Notes: generated by a model not told the origin, from the letters alone. DNA of 18,735 nt from Actinomycetes bacterium (GCA_021846485.1 JAJZWW010000014.1:1-18735); one strand, 5' to 3'; counted from the stretch's first letter, positions 7,144 to 14,550 are shown. Numbers and translations: made by a program.

Positions 7144-8409
7144 GTGGCCGCTGACCCGTCGCTGCTCGTCGACCGGAGCTTCTGGCACCGCCCGCTGTCG
7201 GAGCGGATGGCGGTGATCGCCGAGTGGAGGTGGGAGAGCCCGTTCCTGGACGGCCACGTGGACGAGGCGATCTTCGGCCAGGATGTCGACTTCACCGCGG
7301 TGCTCGGCTACCCGGAGCTGGTCGAGATCAGCCGGCGCCCGCAGGACTTCTGCTCAGGGAAGGGATCGACCAACATCGTCGACCTCCCGGTCGACGCGCT
7401 CGAGTACTTCAGCTCGTTCATCGTCATGGACGACCCCCGCCACGCCCGCCAGCGGGGGATCGTCGCCCGCAAGTTCACCCCCCGCCACCTCCAGGCGCTG
7501 CTCGACTCCGTCGAGCGGGTGTGCGCCGAGGTGATCGACGGGATCTGCGAGCACGGCGAGGTGGACCTCGTCGAGACCGTCGCGGAGCCGTTCCCGCTGC
7601 TCATCATCTGCGACATGCTGGGCATACCCCGCAGCGAGTTCTCCACGGTGCTGCGCTGCACCAATGTCATCCTCGGCGCAGGAGACATGGAGGCGACCGG
7701 CAGCGAGGACGTCTTCGGGGCCCTGCTGGCCGCGGGCATGGAGCTGACCGGGCTGCTCCAGGAGCTCGCCGAGGACCGCCGCCGGCATCCCGCCGACGAC
7801 CTGACCAGCGCTTTGGTGCACACCGACGTCGGGGAGGACTGGCTGCGGCCGGAGGAGCTGGCACCGTTTTTCATCCTCCTCTCCACTGCCGGCAACGACA
7901 CCACCCGCAACGCGATCAGCCACGGGGTGCACCTGCTCGCGCAGCACCCGGACCAGAAGGCGACCTGGCGCGCCGACCTCGACGCGCTCACCCCGACGGG
8001 CGTGGAGGAGATCCTGCGCCTCGCGTCTCCGGTGGTCTACATGCGCCGGACCGCCACCACCACGACGTCGGTTGCCGGCCGGGAGCTCTGGGAGGGCGAC
8101 CGGGTGGTCCTGTTCTACGGTGCGGCCAACCGCGACCCGCGGGTATTCGCCGACCCCGAGTCGATGGACGTCCGCCGGTCACCCAACCCGCACGTGGCCT
8201 TCGGCGGTCCCGGCCCGCACTTCTGCCTCGGCGCCCACCTGGCCCGCCGGGAGCTGGCGGTGATGTTCCGTCAGCTGCTCACCCGACTGCCGGACCTGGA
8301 GCCGTCCGCCGAGCCCCAGCTGCTCGAGAGCCAGTCGATCCCCCTGGTGGGGGGCATCAAGCACCTGCCGGTGCGCTTCACCCCCACCCCGAGGCGGAGC
8401 GCCGCGTGA
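7144..8409 (+). CDS. Cytochrome P450, CYP125/CYP124/CYP142-like
   Basis: A 421-residue soluble bacterial P450. Seen directly are the I-helix oxygen-activation motif AGNDTT (249-254), the K-helix ExxR as E289/R292 (EEILRLAS), and the heme loop FGGPGPHFCLG with the cysteine ligand at C361. The stretch MDDPRHARQRGIVARKFTPR before the C helix and STAGNDTTRNAISHG in the I helix resemble the actinobacterial CYP125/CYP124/CYP142 group, whose known members hydroxylate the side-chain end of cholesterol or methyl-branched lipids. Substrate is inference only; no steroid-degradation gene, ferredoxin or ferredoxin reductase lies nearby in the window. An upstream GTG (7138) adds two residues but is badly spaced from the ribosome site. 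It is divergent from the minus-strand DUF190 gene and is followed 46 bases later by dapE on the same strand. Confidence 0.9.
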   Translation: MAADPSLLVDRSFWHRPLSERMAVIAEWRWESPFLDGHVDEAIFGQDVDFTAVLGYPELVEISRRPQDFCSGKGSTNIVDLPVDALEYFSSFIVMDDPRHARQRGIVARKFTPRHLQALLDSVERVCAEVIDGICEHGEVDLVETVAEPFPLLIICDMLGIPRSEFSTVLRCTNVILGAGDMEATGSEDVFGALLAAGMELTGLLQELAEDRRRHPADDLTSALVHTDVGEDWLRPEELAPFFILLSTAGNDTTRNAISHGVHLLAQHPDQKATWRADLDALTPTGVEEILRLASPVVYMRRTATTTTSVAGRELWEGDRVVLFYGAANRDPRVFADPESMDVRRSPNPHVAFGGPGPHFCLGAHLARRELAVMFRQLLTRLPDLEPSAEPQLLESQSIPLVGGIKHLPVRFTPTPRRSAA

Positions 8410-8455
8410 GGACGCCGATGCTCCGAGGGGCGCGCTCGGCGGGGGAGCCGCCCCG

Positions 8456-9559
8456 ATGAGCGACCTCCTCGGGCGCACCGCCGAGCTGGTGGAGGTCCCC
8501 TCGGTCAGCGGCGACGAGGCGCGCCTCGCCGGGCTGGTCGCCCGGCAGCTGTCGGACACTCCGTGGCTGGAGGTGGCCCGGGTCGGCGACAACCTGGTCG
8601 CCCGGACCCGCGGGCCGGGCCGGCGGGTGGTCCTCGCCGGCCACCTGGACACCGTCCCGCCGGCCGGCAACGCCGACGCCCACCTCGACGGCGACACCCT
8701 CTGGGGTCTCGGGTCGGCCGACATGAAGGGGGGCCTGGCGGTCATGCTGGCCCTCGCAGCCGAGCCCGACCCACCCCCGGTCGAGGTGACTTTCGCCTTC
8801 TACGTCGCCGAGGAGGTCGCCCGGGAGCGCAACGGGCTGCTGCAGATCGAGGCCACCGACGCGCAGCTGCTGGCGGGGGACGTGGCCGTCCTCGGAGAGC
8901 CCACCGGGGGGGTGGTGGAGGCCGGCTGCCAGGGGTCGCTCACCCTCACGGTGCGCGTCGGCGGGTCCCGGGCACACACCGCCCGGCCGTGGCGGGGGGT
9001 CAACGCCGTCCACCGCCTCGCTCCGGTGCTCGAGGCGGTCGGCGCGTGGTCGGGGCGCAGCCCGGTGATCGACGGGTGCGCCTACCGGGAGTCCCTGCAG
9101 GCGGTCGCCGTCGAGGCCGGGGTGGCGGCCAACGTGGTACCCGACCGCGCGACTCTAACCCTCAACCACAGGTTCAGCCCAGATCGGAGCCCGGCGCAGG
9201 CGGCCGGGTCCCTGGAGACGTACCTCGCCCCGGTGCTGGACGCCGCCGCCGGTGACGGCACCCACGTGGTCGGCGCCGCTCCCGGGGCGCCGCCGCACCT
9301 GGGCGAGCCGCTGCTGGCCGCGCTGGTCGAGGCGACTGGGGTGCCGCCGCGGGCCAAGCTCGGGTGGACCGACGTCGCCTTCTTCTCCGAGCGGGGCGTG
9401 CCCGCGGCCAACTTCGGCCCCGGCGACCCGGAGCTGGCGCACACCGCCTCCGAGCGGGTAACTCGCTCGGAGCTCGAAGCGGTCCACCGGGTGCTGCGTT
9501 CGCTGCTCTACGGCACCGCTCCTCAGAGCCGGCGCAGCACTGTGACGACCTTGCCGTAG
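8456..9559 (+). CDS. dapE: Succinyl-diaminopimelate desuccinylase-like M20 metallopeptidase
   Basis: A 367-residue M20-family protein. Metal ligands and catalytic residues are visible: H63 and D65 in AGHLDTVPP, bridging D89 in GLGSADMKGG, catalytic E119 and ligand E120 in YVAEEVA, E148 in GEPT, and the C-terminal H329 in GDPELAHTASE. A dimerisation (lid) domain sits between, with SRAHTARPW (171-179) carrying the H that completes the partner's active site. DapE releases succinate from N-succinyl-LL-2,6-diaminopimelate in lysine and peptidoglycan precursor synthesis. Actinobacterial DapE proteins have this length and the HTA motif. No other dap gene is in the window, so a related M20 amidohydrolase cannot be excluded. 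The 3' end runs 37 bases into the end of lexA on the other strand. Confidence 0.8.
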   Translation: MSDLLGRTAELVEVPSVSGDEARLAGLVARQLSDTPWLEVARVGDNLVARTRGPGRRVVLAGHLDTVPPAGNADAHLDGDTLWGLGSADMKGGLAVMLALAAEPDPPPVEVTFAFYVAEEVARERNGLLQIEATDAQLLAGDVAVLGEPTGGVVEAGCQGSLTLTVRVGGSRAHTARPWRGVNAVHRLAPVLEAVGAWSGRSPVIDGCAYRESLQAVAVEAGVAANVVPDRATLTLNHRFSPDRSPAQAAGSLETYLAPVLDAAAGDGTHVVGAAPGAPPHLGEPLLAALVEATGVPPRAKLGWTDVAFFSERGVPAANFGPGDPELAHTASERVTRSELEAVHRVLRSLLYGTAPQSRRSTVTTLP

Positions 9560-10155
9560 ATCCGCACGTCGGCGGGGTCGAGCACGATCGGCTCCATCGC
9601 CGGGTTGTGCGGGGTGAGGACCACCTTGTTGGCGCGCCGGCCGAAGGTCTTGACCGTTGCCTCGTCGCCGGGGATCCCCGCCACGACGGTGTCGCCCTTG
9701 TCGGCGGTGTCCTGCTGGCGGACCACCACGTAGTCGCCGTCGAGGATCCCGGCGTCGACCATCGACTCGCCGCGCACCCGGAGCATGAACAGCTGGCCCC
9801 CGCCGGTGAAGTCCTCGGGCAGGGGGAGCAGCTCCTCGACTCGCTCGTGGGCGAGCACGTCGGTGCCCGCGGCGACGTCGCCGACGAGCGGCACGTGGCG
9901 GGCCGGCCGCCTCTCGATGGCCGCCCCGGAGTTGGCGTCGTAGCGGACCTCGATCGCCCTCGGCTTGGTCGGGTCGCGGCGGAGGTAACCCTGGCGCTGC
10001 AGGGTCTGCAGGTGGGAGTGGACGGTGGACGAGGAGGTCAGCCCTACGGCCTCGCCGATCTCCCGCACGGAAGGGGGGTAGCCCCGCTCGCGCAGCTGGG
10101 CGGCGATGAACTCGAGGATCTCCCGCCGCTTGCCGGTCAGCTCGGTGTCGGTCAC
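9523..10155 (-). CDS. lexA: LexA SOS repressor
   Basis: A 210-residue LexA of standard length. Residues 1-65 form the winged helix-turn-helix: REILEFIAAQLRERGYPPSV, then recognition helix region TSSSTVHSHLQTLQRQGYLR. The C-terminal S24 self-cleavage domain has the Ala96-Gly97 cleavage bond (GDVAAGTDV), catalytic Ser131 (RGESMVDAGI) and Lys169 (DEATVKTF). LexA represses DNA-repair genes until RecA filaments trigger its self-cleavage. The GTG start at 10155 lies 8 bases after a TACGTT -10 box, so the mRNA is probably leaderless. A LexA box overlaps its own -35, giving autoregulation. Further LexA boxes precede the LysM gene at 12513, the usual partner locus in actinobacteria. Its 3' end overlaps the end of dapE. 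Confidence 0.96.
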   Translation of the reverse strand: MTDTELTGKRREILEFIAAQLRERGYPPSVREIGEAVGLTSSSTVHSHLQTLQRQGYLRRDPTKPRAIEVRYDANSGAAIERRPARHVPLVGDVAAGTDVLAHERVEELLPLPEDFTGGGQLFMLRVRGESMVDAGILDGDYVVVRQQDTADKGDTVVAGIPGDEATVKTFGRRANKVVLTPHNPAMEPIVLDPADVRIYGKVVTVLRRL

Positions 10156-10163
10156 GCCAGGGC

Positions 10164-10203
10164 AACGTAGCCGGTCTCCGAGCGCGGATCAAACATGTGT
10201 TCC
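10164..10203 (-). promoter_or_regulatory. lexA promoter with overlapping LexA (SOS) box
   Basis: Read on the minus strand: -35 TTGATC (10187-10192), a 17-base spacer, -10 TACGTT (10164-10169), then 8 bases to the GTG start. The LexA box GGAACACATGTTTGA covers 10189-10203 and includes part of the -35. It fits the actinobacterial pattern GAAC-N4-GTTT/C and is very close to the mycobacterial consensus. Binding there would block polymerase directly. Confidence 0.82.
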
Positions 10204-10342
10204 CCTCCGGGACGTAGGTCACCGAGAAGTTCCCCTTGGTGGCTGGGGCCGCGACCCGCCCGGCCGGCGTCTCCGCCACAGTCGGGGGGGTGGCCGCCCC
10301 GCGCAGATCAGCGGCGGGGGCCGCCAGCGCTCTCTCGCGCCG

Positions 10343-11056
10343 GTGGCCCGTGCCGGCGGCCCCCTGCTGGTGGTGGTCGGCGCCTCGTTCGCCGCCGGAG
10401 TCGGCCCGGGCGGTCCCCTGCAAGCCTGGCCGGTAGAGCTGGCCCGGTCGCTCGGGTGGCGGGCCCTCGTCGCCGGGGTCCCGGGGATCGGCTACGCGCA
10501 CGTCGGGGAGGACCACCTCGGGCCCCTGGGGCGCCTGACCGCCACCCTGGGCTTACCGGCGCTGCACCCCTCGCTGGTCGTGGTCCAAGTCGGCCACGAC
10601 GACTGGAGGGTGCCCCCGACGGGGGAGGCCCGGCGGGTTGGCGCCCACTATCGTGGGCTCCTCGCCGCGCTGCCCGGCGCGCGCCTCGCCACCGTGACGG
10701 TGTTCGCGGCCCGCTCGGCTGCTCCGGCACGACGCGCCCGATTGGAGGCGCTCGACCGGGCGATCATCGGGGCGGCGCGGTCGGCCGATCCCCGCATGGT
10801 GGTGATGGACCCGCTCGGTGCCCGGTGGTCCTTCGCCCGGGAGACGCGCGGCGGGTTGCACCCCTCGGCCGCGGGGGACCGCCAGATCGCCGCCTCGGTG
10901 CTGGCTGCGCTCACCCGCCATGGTGCGGTGGCCCCGCCCGGCGCCCGCAGGACCCGCCCCCCGGTCTGCGACCTGGTGGCTCCGGGGGCCATCCGCCGTC
11001 CGCGCGCCACGCGATCCCCGACGCTGCGCTGGACGCCGCGGGGCGGATTGAGCTAG
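10343..11056 (+). CDS. SGNH/GDSL-type hydrolase
   Basis: A 237-residue protein if the GTG at 10343 is used; the frame is open further upstream but that part is arginine/proline-rich and not protein-like. SGNH blocks are visible: block I VVVGASFAAGVG with the nucleophile Ser15, a block II-like GVPGIGYAHV (45-54), block III VVVQVGHDDW (79-88) where the family Asn is Asp, and block V GGLHPSAAG with catalytic His173. The Asp usually three residues before that His is Gly170, so the protein may work as a Ser-His dyad. There is no signal peptide, suggesting a cytoplasmic enzyme. The likely reaction is removal of an acyl or acetyl ester, substrate unknown. The gene is followed 52 bases later by a membrane acyltransferase, an association known from fused AT3-SGNH proteins. 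No clear ribosome site precedes the start. Confidence 0.75.
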   Translation: MARAGGPLLVVVGASFAAGVGPGGPLQAWPVELARSLGWRALVAGVPGIGYAHVGEDHLGPLGRLTATLGLPALHPSLVVVQVGHDDWRVPPTGEARRVGAHYRGLLAALPGARLATVTVFAARSAAPARRARLEALDRAIIGAARSADPRMVVMDPLGARWSFARETRGGLHPSAAGDRQIAASVLAALTRHGAVAPPGARRTRPPVCDLVAPGAIRRPRATRSPTLRWTPRGGLS

Positions 11057-11108
11057 CTCTCAGGTTCCGCTCAGTCCACCACCAGGTCTTTACCGCAGGC
11101 TGGTCTTC

Positions 11109-12416
11109 GTGCCTGCTGCGTCGCGCCCCCGGCTCGCCCACGTCGACGCCATGCGGCCCTTGAAGCAGGTCGCGGTGGTGAGCACCCACTGCATGCTGTT
11201 CTTCGCCCCAGCGGCGAGCGCACTCGCCGGCGGGGCGCTCACGGTGACCCACTTCGCCCGCTTCGCCTTCTTGTTCCTGTCGTCGGCGATGCTCGTCTAC
11301 GCCTACCCGTCGCTGTCCAGGGGGCAGCTCGGGCGGTTCCTGCGTCGTCGGCTCGTGGCCGTCGCGCTGCCCTACGTGGCCTGGTCGGCGCTGTACTTCG
11401 CCCTCGAGGAGGCCCGCCTGCCCGGCGTGCCGTCCACCCTGGAGCCGAGCCCGCCGCCGGGCACGTCGCTCGGGTCGGATCTCTCGCATTTCGGGTGGCT
11501 GCTGCTCACCGGCTACTACCAGCTGTACTACCTGCTGGTGCTGCTCGAGCTCTGCGTGCTCTACCCGGCCTTCTCGTGGCTGTTGCGCCGGGCCCGGGGG
11601 CACCACGGCACGCTGCTCGTCGTCAGCGCAGCGCTGCAGGTCCTGCTCGACTCGCTGGTCCACTGGCAGCTGCTGCCCCGTTACCTCGAGGGCTACTGGG
11701 CCACCCGGGAGGTCTGGAACTACCAGTTCTTCCTCGTCGCCGGGGGGTTGCTCGCCATGCACTACAGGGAGGTCGACGCGTGGCTGCGCGGCCACTGGCG
11801 GCGCGTGGTCCTGGCTACCCTCGCTGCCCTGGCGGTCGCCGAGAGCTGGTACGCGCTGGCCCTCGGGGCGCTGCCCGCCCTCGACGGTAGCTCGAAGTCG
11901 GACCCCTTCACCCCTGTCGACGTCCCTCTCTTCCTCGGGATCTCCCTCTGCCTCTATCTGGTGGGGATCGGCCTCACCAGCGGCCGTCGCACCCCCCGGG
12001 TGCGGCGCTGGGTCGAGTCGGCAGCGGCCAACGCCTACGGGGTCTACCTGAGCCAGGTGCTCTTCGTCATCGTTCTGGTGCTCGCCGGCTGGCAGGGCCT
12101 CGAGCGCGCCGTGCCGTGGCCGCTCGTGGCCGCCGGGGCGGTGGTCCTCGTCTACTCCGCCGGCCTGGTGCTCACCTCGCTGCTCGCCCGTCTCCCCCTC
12201 GCCCAGGTGACCGCCGGCCGACCTCGGGTCCGCTCCTGGCGCCCGACGGACCAGCCCTGGGTGCGGGGACCCGGTCCCGGAGGACCTGGCTCGCCGGGGC
12301 GGCCCCGGGCCCCCCGGGGCCCGGGCGGGGGGAGCGGGTCGGGCGAGGAGCCCTCGCCCGAGGCCGGGGTCCCCGAGTTGGCGGGACGGGTGGCGGCCGG
12401 CCGCCTCCCGGGGTAG
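11109..12416 (+). CDS. Acyltransferase family 3 (OafA-like) membrane protein
   Basis: A 435-residue membrane protein with roughly ten hydrophobic helices from residue 18 to about 362. The start RLAHVDAMRPLKQVAVVSTH (8-27) matches the AT3 N-terminal pattern R..xxDxxRxxxxxxVxxxH, with His27 at the catalytic position; the family's late YGIYLxH motif appears as AYGVYLSQ (309-316). AT3 proteins move acyl groups, usually acetyl, onto sugars or cell-envelope glycans at the membrane. The last 70 residues are a Gly/Pro/Arg-rich, probably disordered tail. The GTG start at 11109 is preferred to ATG 11151 because the conserved RLAHVD lies between them, though no good ribosome site is seen. It sits between the SGNH hydrolase gene and the SOS-controlled LysM gene on the same strand. 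Confidence 0.82.
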   Translation: MPAASRPRLAHVDAMRPLKQVAVVSTHCMLFFAPAASALAGGALTVTHFARFAFLFLSSAMLVYAYPSLSRGQLGRFLRRRLVAVALPYVAWSALYFALEEARLPGVPSTLEPSPPPGTSLGSDLSHFGWLLLTGYYQLYYLLVLLELCVLYPAFSWLLRRARGHHGTLLVVSAALQVLLDSLVHWQLLPRYLEGYWATREVWNYQFFLVAGGLLAMHYREVDAWLRGHWRRVVLATLAALAVAESWYALALGALPALDGSSKSDPFTPVDVPLFLGISLCLYLVGIGLTSGRRTPRVRRWVESAAANAYGVYLSQVLFVIVLVLAGWQGLERAVPWPLVAAGAVVLVYSAGLVLTSLLARLPLAQVTAGRPRVRSWRPTDQPWVRGPGPGGPGSPGRPRAPRGPGGGSGSGEEPSPEAGVPELAGRVAAGRLPG

Positions 12417-12447
12417 GCCTCGAGCCTCCTCGGGCCCGGCACCCGGC

Positions 12448-12476
12448 TTGACAACCGAACAGGTGTTTGGTGAGAT
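12448..12476 (+). promoter_or_regulatory. SOS promoter of the LysM gene with LexA box in the spacer
   Basis: The -35 is a perfect TTGACA (12448-12453), followed by exactly 17 bases and a weak -10 TGAGAT (12471-12476). The LexA box CGAACAGGTGTTTG (12456-12469) fills the spacer, so bound LexA would occlude the promoter. Confidence 0.85.
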
Positions 12477-12481
12477 CGAGG

Positions 12482-12495
12482 CGAACACCTGTTCG
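12482..12495 (+). promoter_or_regulatory. Second LexA (SOS) box of the LysM gene
   Basis: CGAACACCTGTTCG matches the actinobacterial/Bacillus LexA pattern CGAAC-N4-GTTCG in every fixed position. It lies just downstream of the expected transcription start, 26 bases centre to centre from the first box, before the ribosome site GAGGAGG (12502-12508). Confidence 0.88.
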
Positions 12496-12512
12496 CTGCC
12501 CGAGGAGGACCC

Positions 12513-12905
12513 GTGGTCGCCGTCGCCGTGCCGTCCGATCTTGCGCCCTGCTCCCCACGCCTCGAGGTGGTGGTTACCGGGGAGCCCCCTGGCCGACTGG
12601 GGCCGGCCCGCAGGCGGGCGCACCCGGCCGTGGTCTACCGGCGGCGCAGGATCGTGGTCGCCGGGCTCCTGGTCGCGCTCGGTCTGGGTGTGTCGTCCGG
12701 GGTCAGCTCTCTCTTCGGTGCTCCGAGCGCGCCGGTGATGCGTCCGATCGCCGCCCGCGTGGTGGTGGTGCGCCCGGGCGACACCCTCTGGTCGATCGCC
12801 CTGGCCCACGATCCCCGCGGCAACCTCCTGGACCTGGTGGACCAGCTGGTGAGCGAGACCCACGGCCGGCCGCTGCAGGTCGGCCAGCAGGTCGTCGTCC
12901 CCTGA
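12513..12905 (+). CDS. SOS-induced LysM membrane protein (DivS/Rv2719c-type division suppressor)
   Basis: A 130-residue protein: a cytoplasmic N-terminus of about 46 residues ending in RRRR, one transmembrane helix (47-67, IVVAGLLVALGLGV), and an outside LysM domain (82-130) with VVVRPGDTLWSIA and LQVGQQVVVP. LysM domains bind peptidoglycan. The layout (LexA-boxed promoter, one membrane helix, LysM, then nrdR, with lexA nearby on the other strand) is that of the actinobacterial DNA-damage division suppressors DivS (Corynebacterium) and Rv2719c (Mycobacterium). The role, halting division at the septum during the SOS response, is inferred from this. The GTG start is fixed by the GAGGAGG site 4 bases upstream. 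In the usual arrangement it is directly next to lexA; here two genes separate them. Confidence 0.85.
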   Translation: MVAVAVPSDLAPCSPRLEVVVTGEPPGRLGPARRRAHPAVVYRRRRIVVAGLLVALGLGVSSGVSSLFGAPSAPVMRPIAARVVVVRPGDTLWSIALAHDPRGNLLDLVDQLVSETHGRPLQVGQQVVVP

Positions 12906-12963
12906 CCGGCCCCGCCCGCCCGCCGGGGCGGCTCCGGCGACCGGCAGCTCGGGGGCTCACCGC

Positions 12964-12976
12964 TACGCTCGGGCCG
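12964..12976 (+). promoter_or_regulatory. -10 element of a likely leaderless nrdR promoter
   Basis: TACGCT (12964-12969) lies 7 bases before the nrdR GTG, the spacing expected when transcription begins at the start codon. No ribosome site precedes the GTG. No -35 is seen at the right distance. Confidence 0.45.
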
Positions 12977-13444
12977 GTGCGGTGCCCGCAGTGCTCGTCG
13001 ACGGACGACAAGGTCGTCGACTCGCGCTCCGCCGAGGAGGGCGCCGCGATCCGTCGACGGCGGGAGTGCCTCGGCTGCGGGCGAAGGTTCACCACCTACG
13101 AGCGGCTCGAGGAGGTGCCCTTCGTGGTGGTCAAGCGCTCGGGAGCCCGTGAGGCCTTCGACCGCCGCAAGATCGTGGAGGGGGTGGCGGCGGCCGCGAA
13201 GAACCGTCCCGTGGTCGCCTCGGTTCGGGAGAGCCTGGCGGCCGAGGTGGAAGAGGGTTTGCGCCTCGAGGGGAGCGAGGTGACCACCGAACGCGTGGGG
13301 CGGGCGGTCCTGTTGCGCCTGCGCGACCTCGACGAGGTCGCCTACCTCCGCTTCGCCAGCGTCTACAAGGGCTTCACCGGGGCGGGCGACTTCCAGCGCG
13401 AGGTGGGGCTGCTGGTCAAGCAGAGCGCTCCGAAGCGCAGCTGA
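12977..13444 (+). CDS. nrdR: Transcriptional repressor NrdR of ribonucleotide reductase genes
   Basis: A 155-residue NrdR of standard length. The N-terminal zinc ribbon has Cys3 and Cys6 (MRCPQC) and Cys31 and Cys34 (ECLGCGRRFTTYER). The ATP-cone domain follows from about residue 46 (FVVVKRSGAREAFDRRKIVEG) to about 136 (VAYLRFASVYKGF). NrdR senses ATP/dATP through the cone and represses nrd genes by binding NrdR boxes; no nrd gene is in the window. The GTG start gives the exact conserved N-terminus. It lies 71 bases after the LysM gene and may be read both from its own leaderless promoter and through from the SOS promoter. Confidence 0.97.
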   Translation: MRCPQCSSTDDKVVDSRSAEEGAAIRRRRECLGCGRRFTTYERLEEVPFVVVKRSGAREAFDRRKIVEGVAAAAKNRPVVASVRESLAAEVEEGLRLEGSEVTTERVGRAVLLRLRDLDEVAYLRFASVYKGFTGAGDFQREVGLLVKQSAPKRS

Positions 13445-13521
13445 ATCGAGCGGCCGGGAGCTGGTCCTGGCGGCCGTCTCACTAGGGTCCCCGGTAGCCG
13501 AGCGGACGAGGAGGAGGATCC

Positions 13522-14550
13522 ATGCGAGTCGGCATCCTGACCGGCGGGGGGGACTGCCCCGGCCTCAACGCGGTGATCCGCGCTGTGGTGCGCAAGGGGG
13601 AGGTGCACTACGGCGACGAGCTGGTCGGCTTCCGCGACGGCTGGAAGGGCGTGGTGGAGGATCGCACCCAGCCGCTCGACGTGGAGCACTGCCGGGGCAT
13701 CCTGCCGAGGGGAGGGACGATCCTCGGCACGTCGCGAACCAACCCCTACAAGCTAGACGGGGGGGTCGCCCGGGTGTTGGCCACGGCCGCCGCCGAGCGG
13801 CTCGACGCGCTGGTGGCCATCGGAGGGGAGGACACCCTCGGCGTGGCCCACCGCCTGGCGGCCGAGGGGGTGCGGGTGGTCGGGGTGCCCAAGACCATCG
13901 ACAACGACCTGTCGGCCACCGAGGTCACCTTCGGGTTCCACACCGCGGTGCAGATCGCCACCGAGGCCATCGACCGGCTCCACACCACCGCCGAGTCCCA
14001 CGACCGGGTGATCGTCTGCGAGGTGATGGGCCGCCATGCCGGCTGGATCGCCACCTACGCGGGGATAGCCGGGGGAGCGGCAGAGATCCTCGTGCCCGAG
14101 GAGCCCTTCGACATCCGCGTGGTGTGCGAGAGCCTGAAGGCCCGCCACGCCCAGGGGCGGTACGCGTCGATCGTGGTCGTCGCCGAGGGGGCGGTGCCGA
14201 TGGAGGGGACGCTGGAGGTGGCCTCGGCCGAGCTCGACCAGTTCGGCCATCCCCGCCTCGGGGGCATAGCCAACGTCCTCGCCCCGGAGATCGAGCGGCG
14301 CACCGGGTTCGAGACCCGGGTGACCATCCTCGGCCACACCCAGCGTGGCGGGACCCCGACGGCGTTCGACCGGGTGCTGGCGACCCGGTTCGGTATTGCC
14401 GCGATCGAGGCGGTCCACGACGGCGCCTTCGACCAGATGGTCGGCCTCCGGGCGGATCGCATCGTGCGCGTCGCGCTCGCCGACGCCGTCACTCGGTTGA
14501 AGACCGTGGACCCCGAGCTGCTCCACGACGTGGCCGGCAGCTTCTTCTGA
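13522..14550 (+). CDS. pfkA: 6-phosphofructokinase, group III, pyrophosphate-type signature
   Basis: A 342-residue phosphofructokinase. Seen are GGGDCPGLNAVIR (8-20), the substrate loop GTSRTNP (69-75), AIGGEDTLG (99-107), VPKTIDNDLSATEVTFGF (122-139) with catalytic Asp127, EVMGRHAGW, and GHTQRGGTPTAFDR near the C-terminus. In this superfamily Gly104 and Gly124 (E. coli numbering) mark ATP enzymes, while Asp104 and Lys124 mark pyrophosphate enzymes. Here both are the pyrophosphate type, and the numbering matches exactly. So a reversible PPi-dependent enzyme (EC 2.7.1.90), as in Amycolatopsis, is predicted; group III contains both kinds and the cofactor needs an assay. A strong GAGGAGGAGG ribosome site precedes the ATG. 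A TAGGGT (13483-13488) may be the -10. Confidence 0.93.
   Translation: MRVGILTGGGDCPGLNAVIRAVVRKGEVHYGDELVGFRDGWKGVVEDRTQPLDVEHCRGILPRGGTILGTSRTNPYKLDGGVARVLATAAAERLDALVAIGGEDTLGVAHRLAAEGVRVVGVPKTIDNDLSATEVTFGFHTAVQIATEAIDRLHTTAESHDRVIVCEVMGRHAGWIATYAGIAGGAAEILVPEEPFDIRVVCESLKARHAQGRYASIVVVAEGAVPMEGTLEVASAELDQFGHPRLGGIANVLAPEIERRTGFETRVTILGHTQRGGTPTAFDRVLATRFGIAAIEAVHDGAFDQMVGLRADRIVRVALADAVTRLKTVDPELLHDVAGSFF

Noticed and set aside
10911..12863. A 650-codon minus-strand open frame covering the acyltransferase and LysM genes
   Set aside because: Composition is low complexity and charged, and it crosses the SOS promoter region; the plus-strand genes have motifs and ribosome sites.
12906..12960. 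GC-rich hairpin between the LysM gene and nrdR as a terminator
   Set aside because: The possible stems are only 4-5 bp with variable loops in a C/G-rich tract; not distinguishable from chance.
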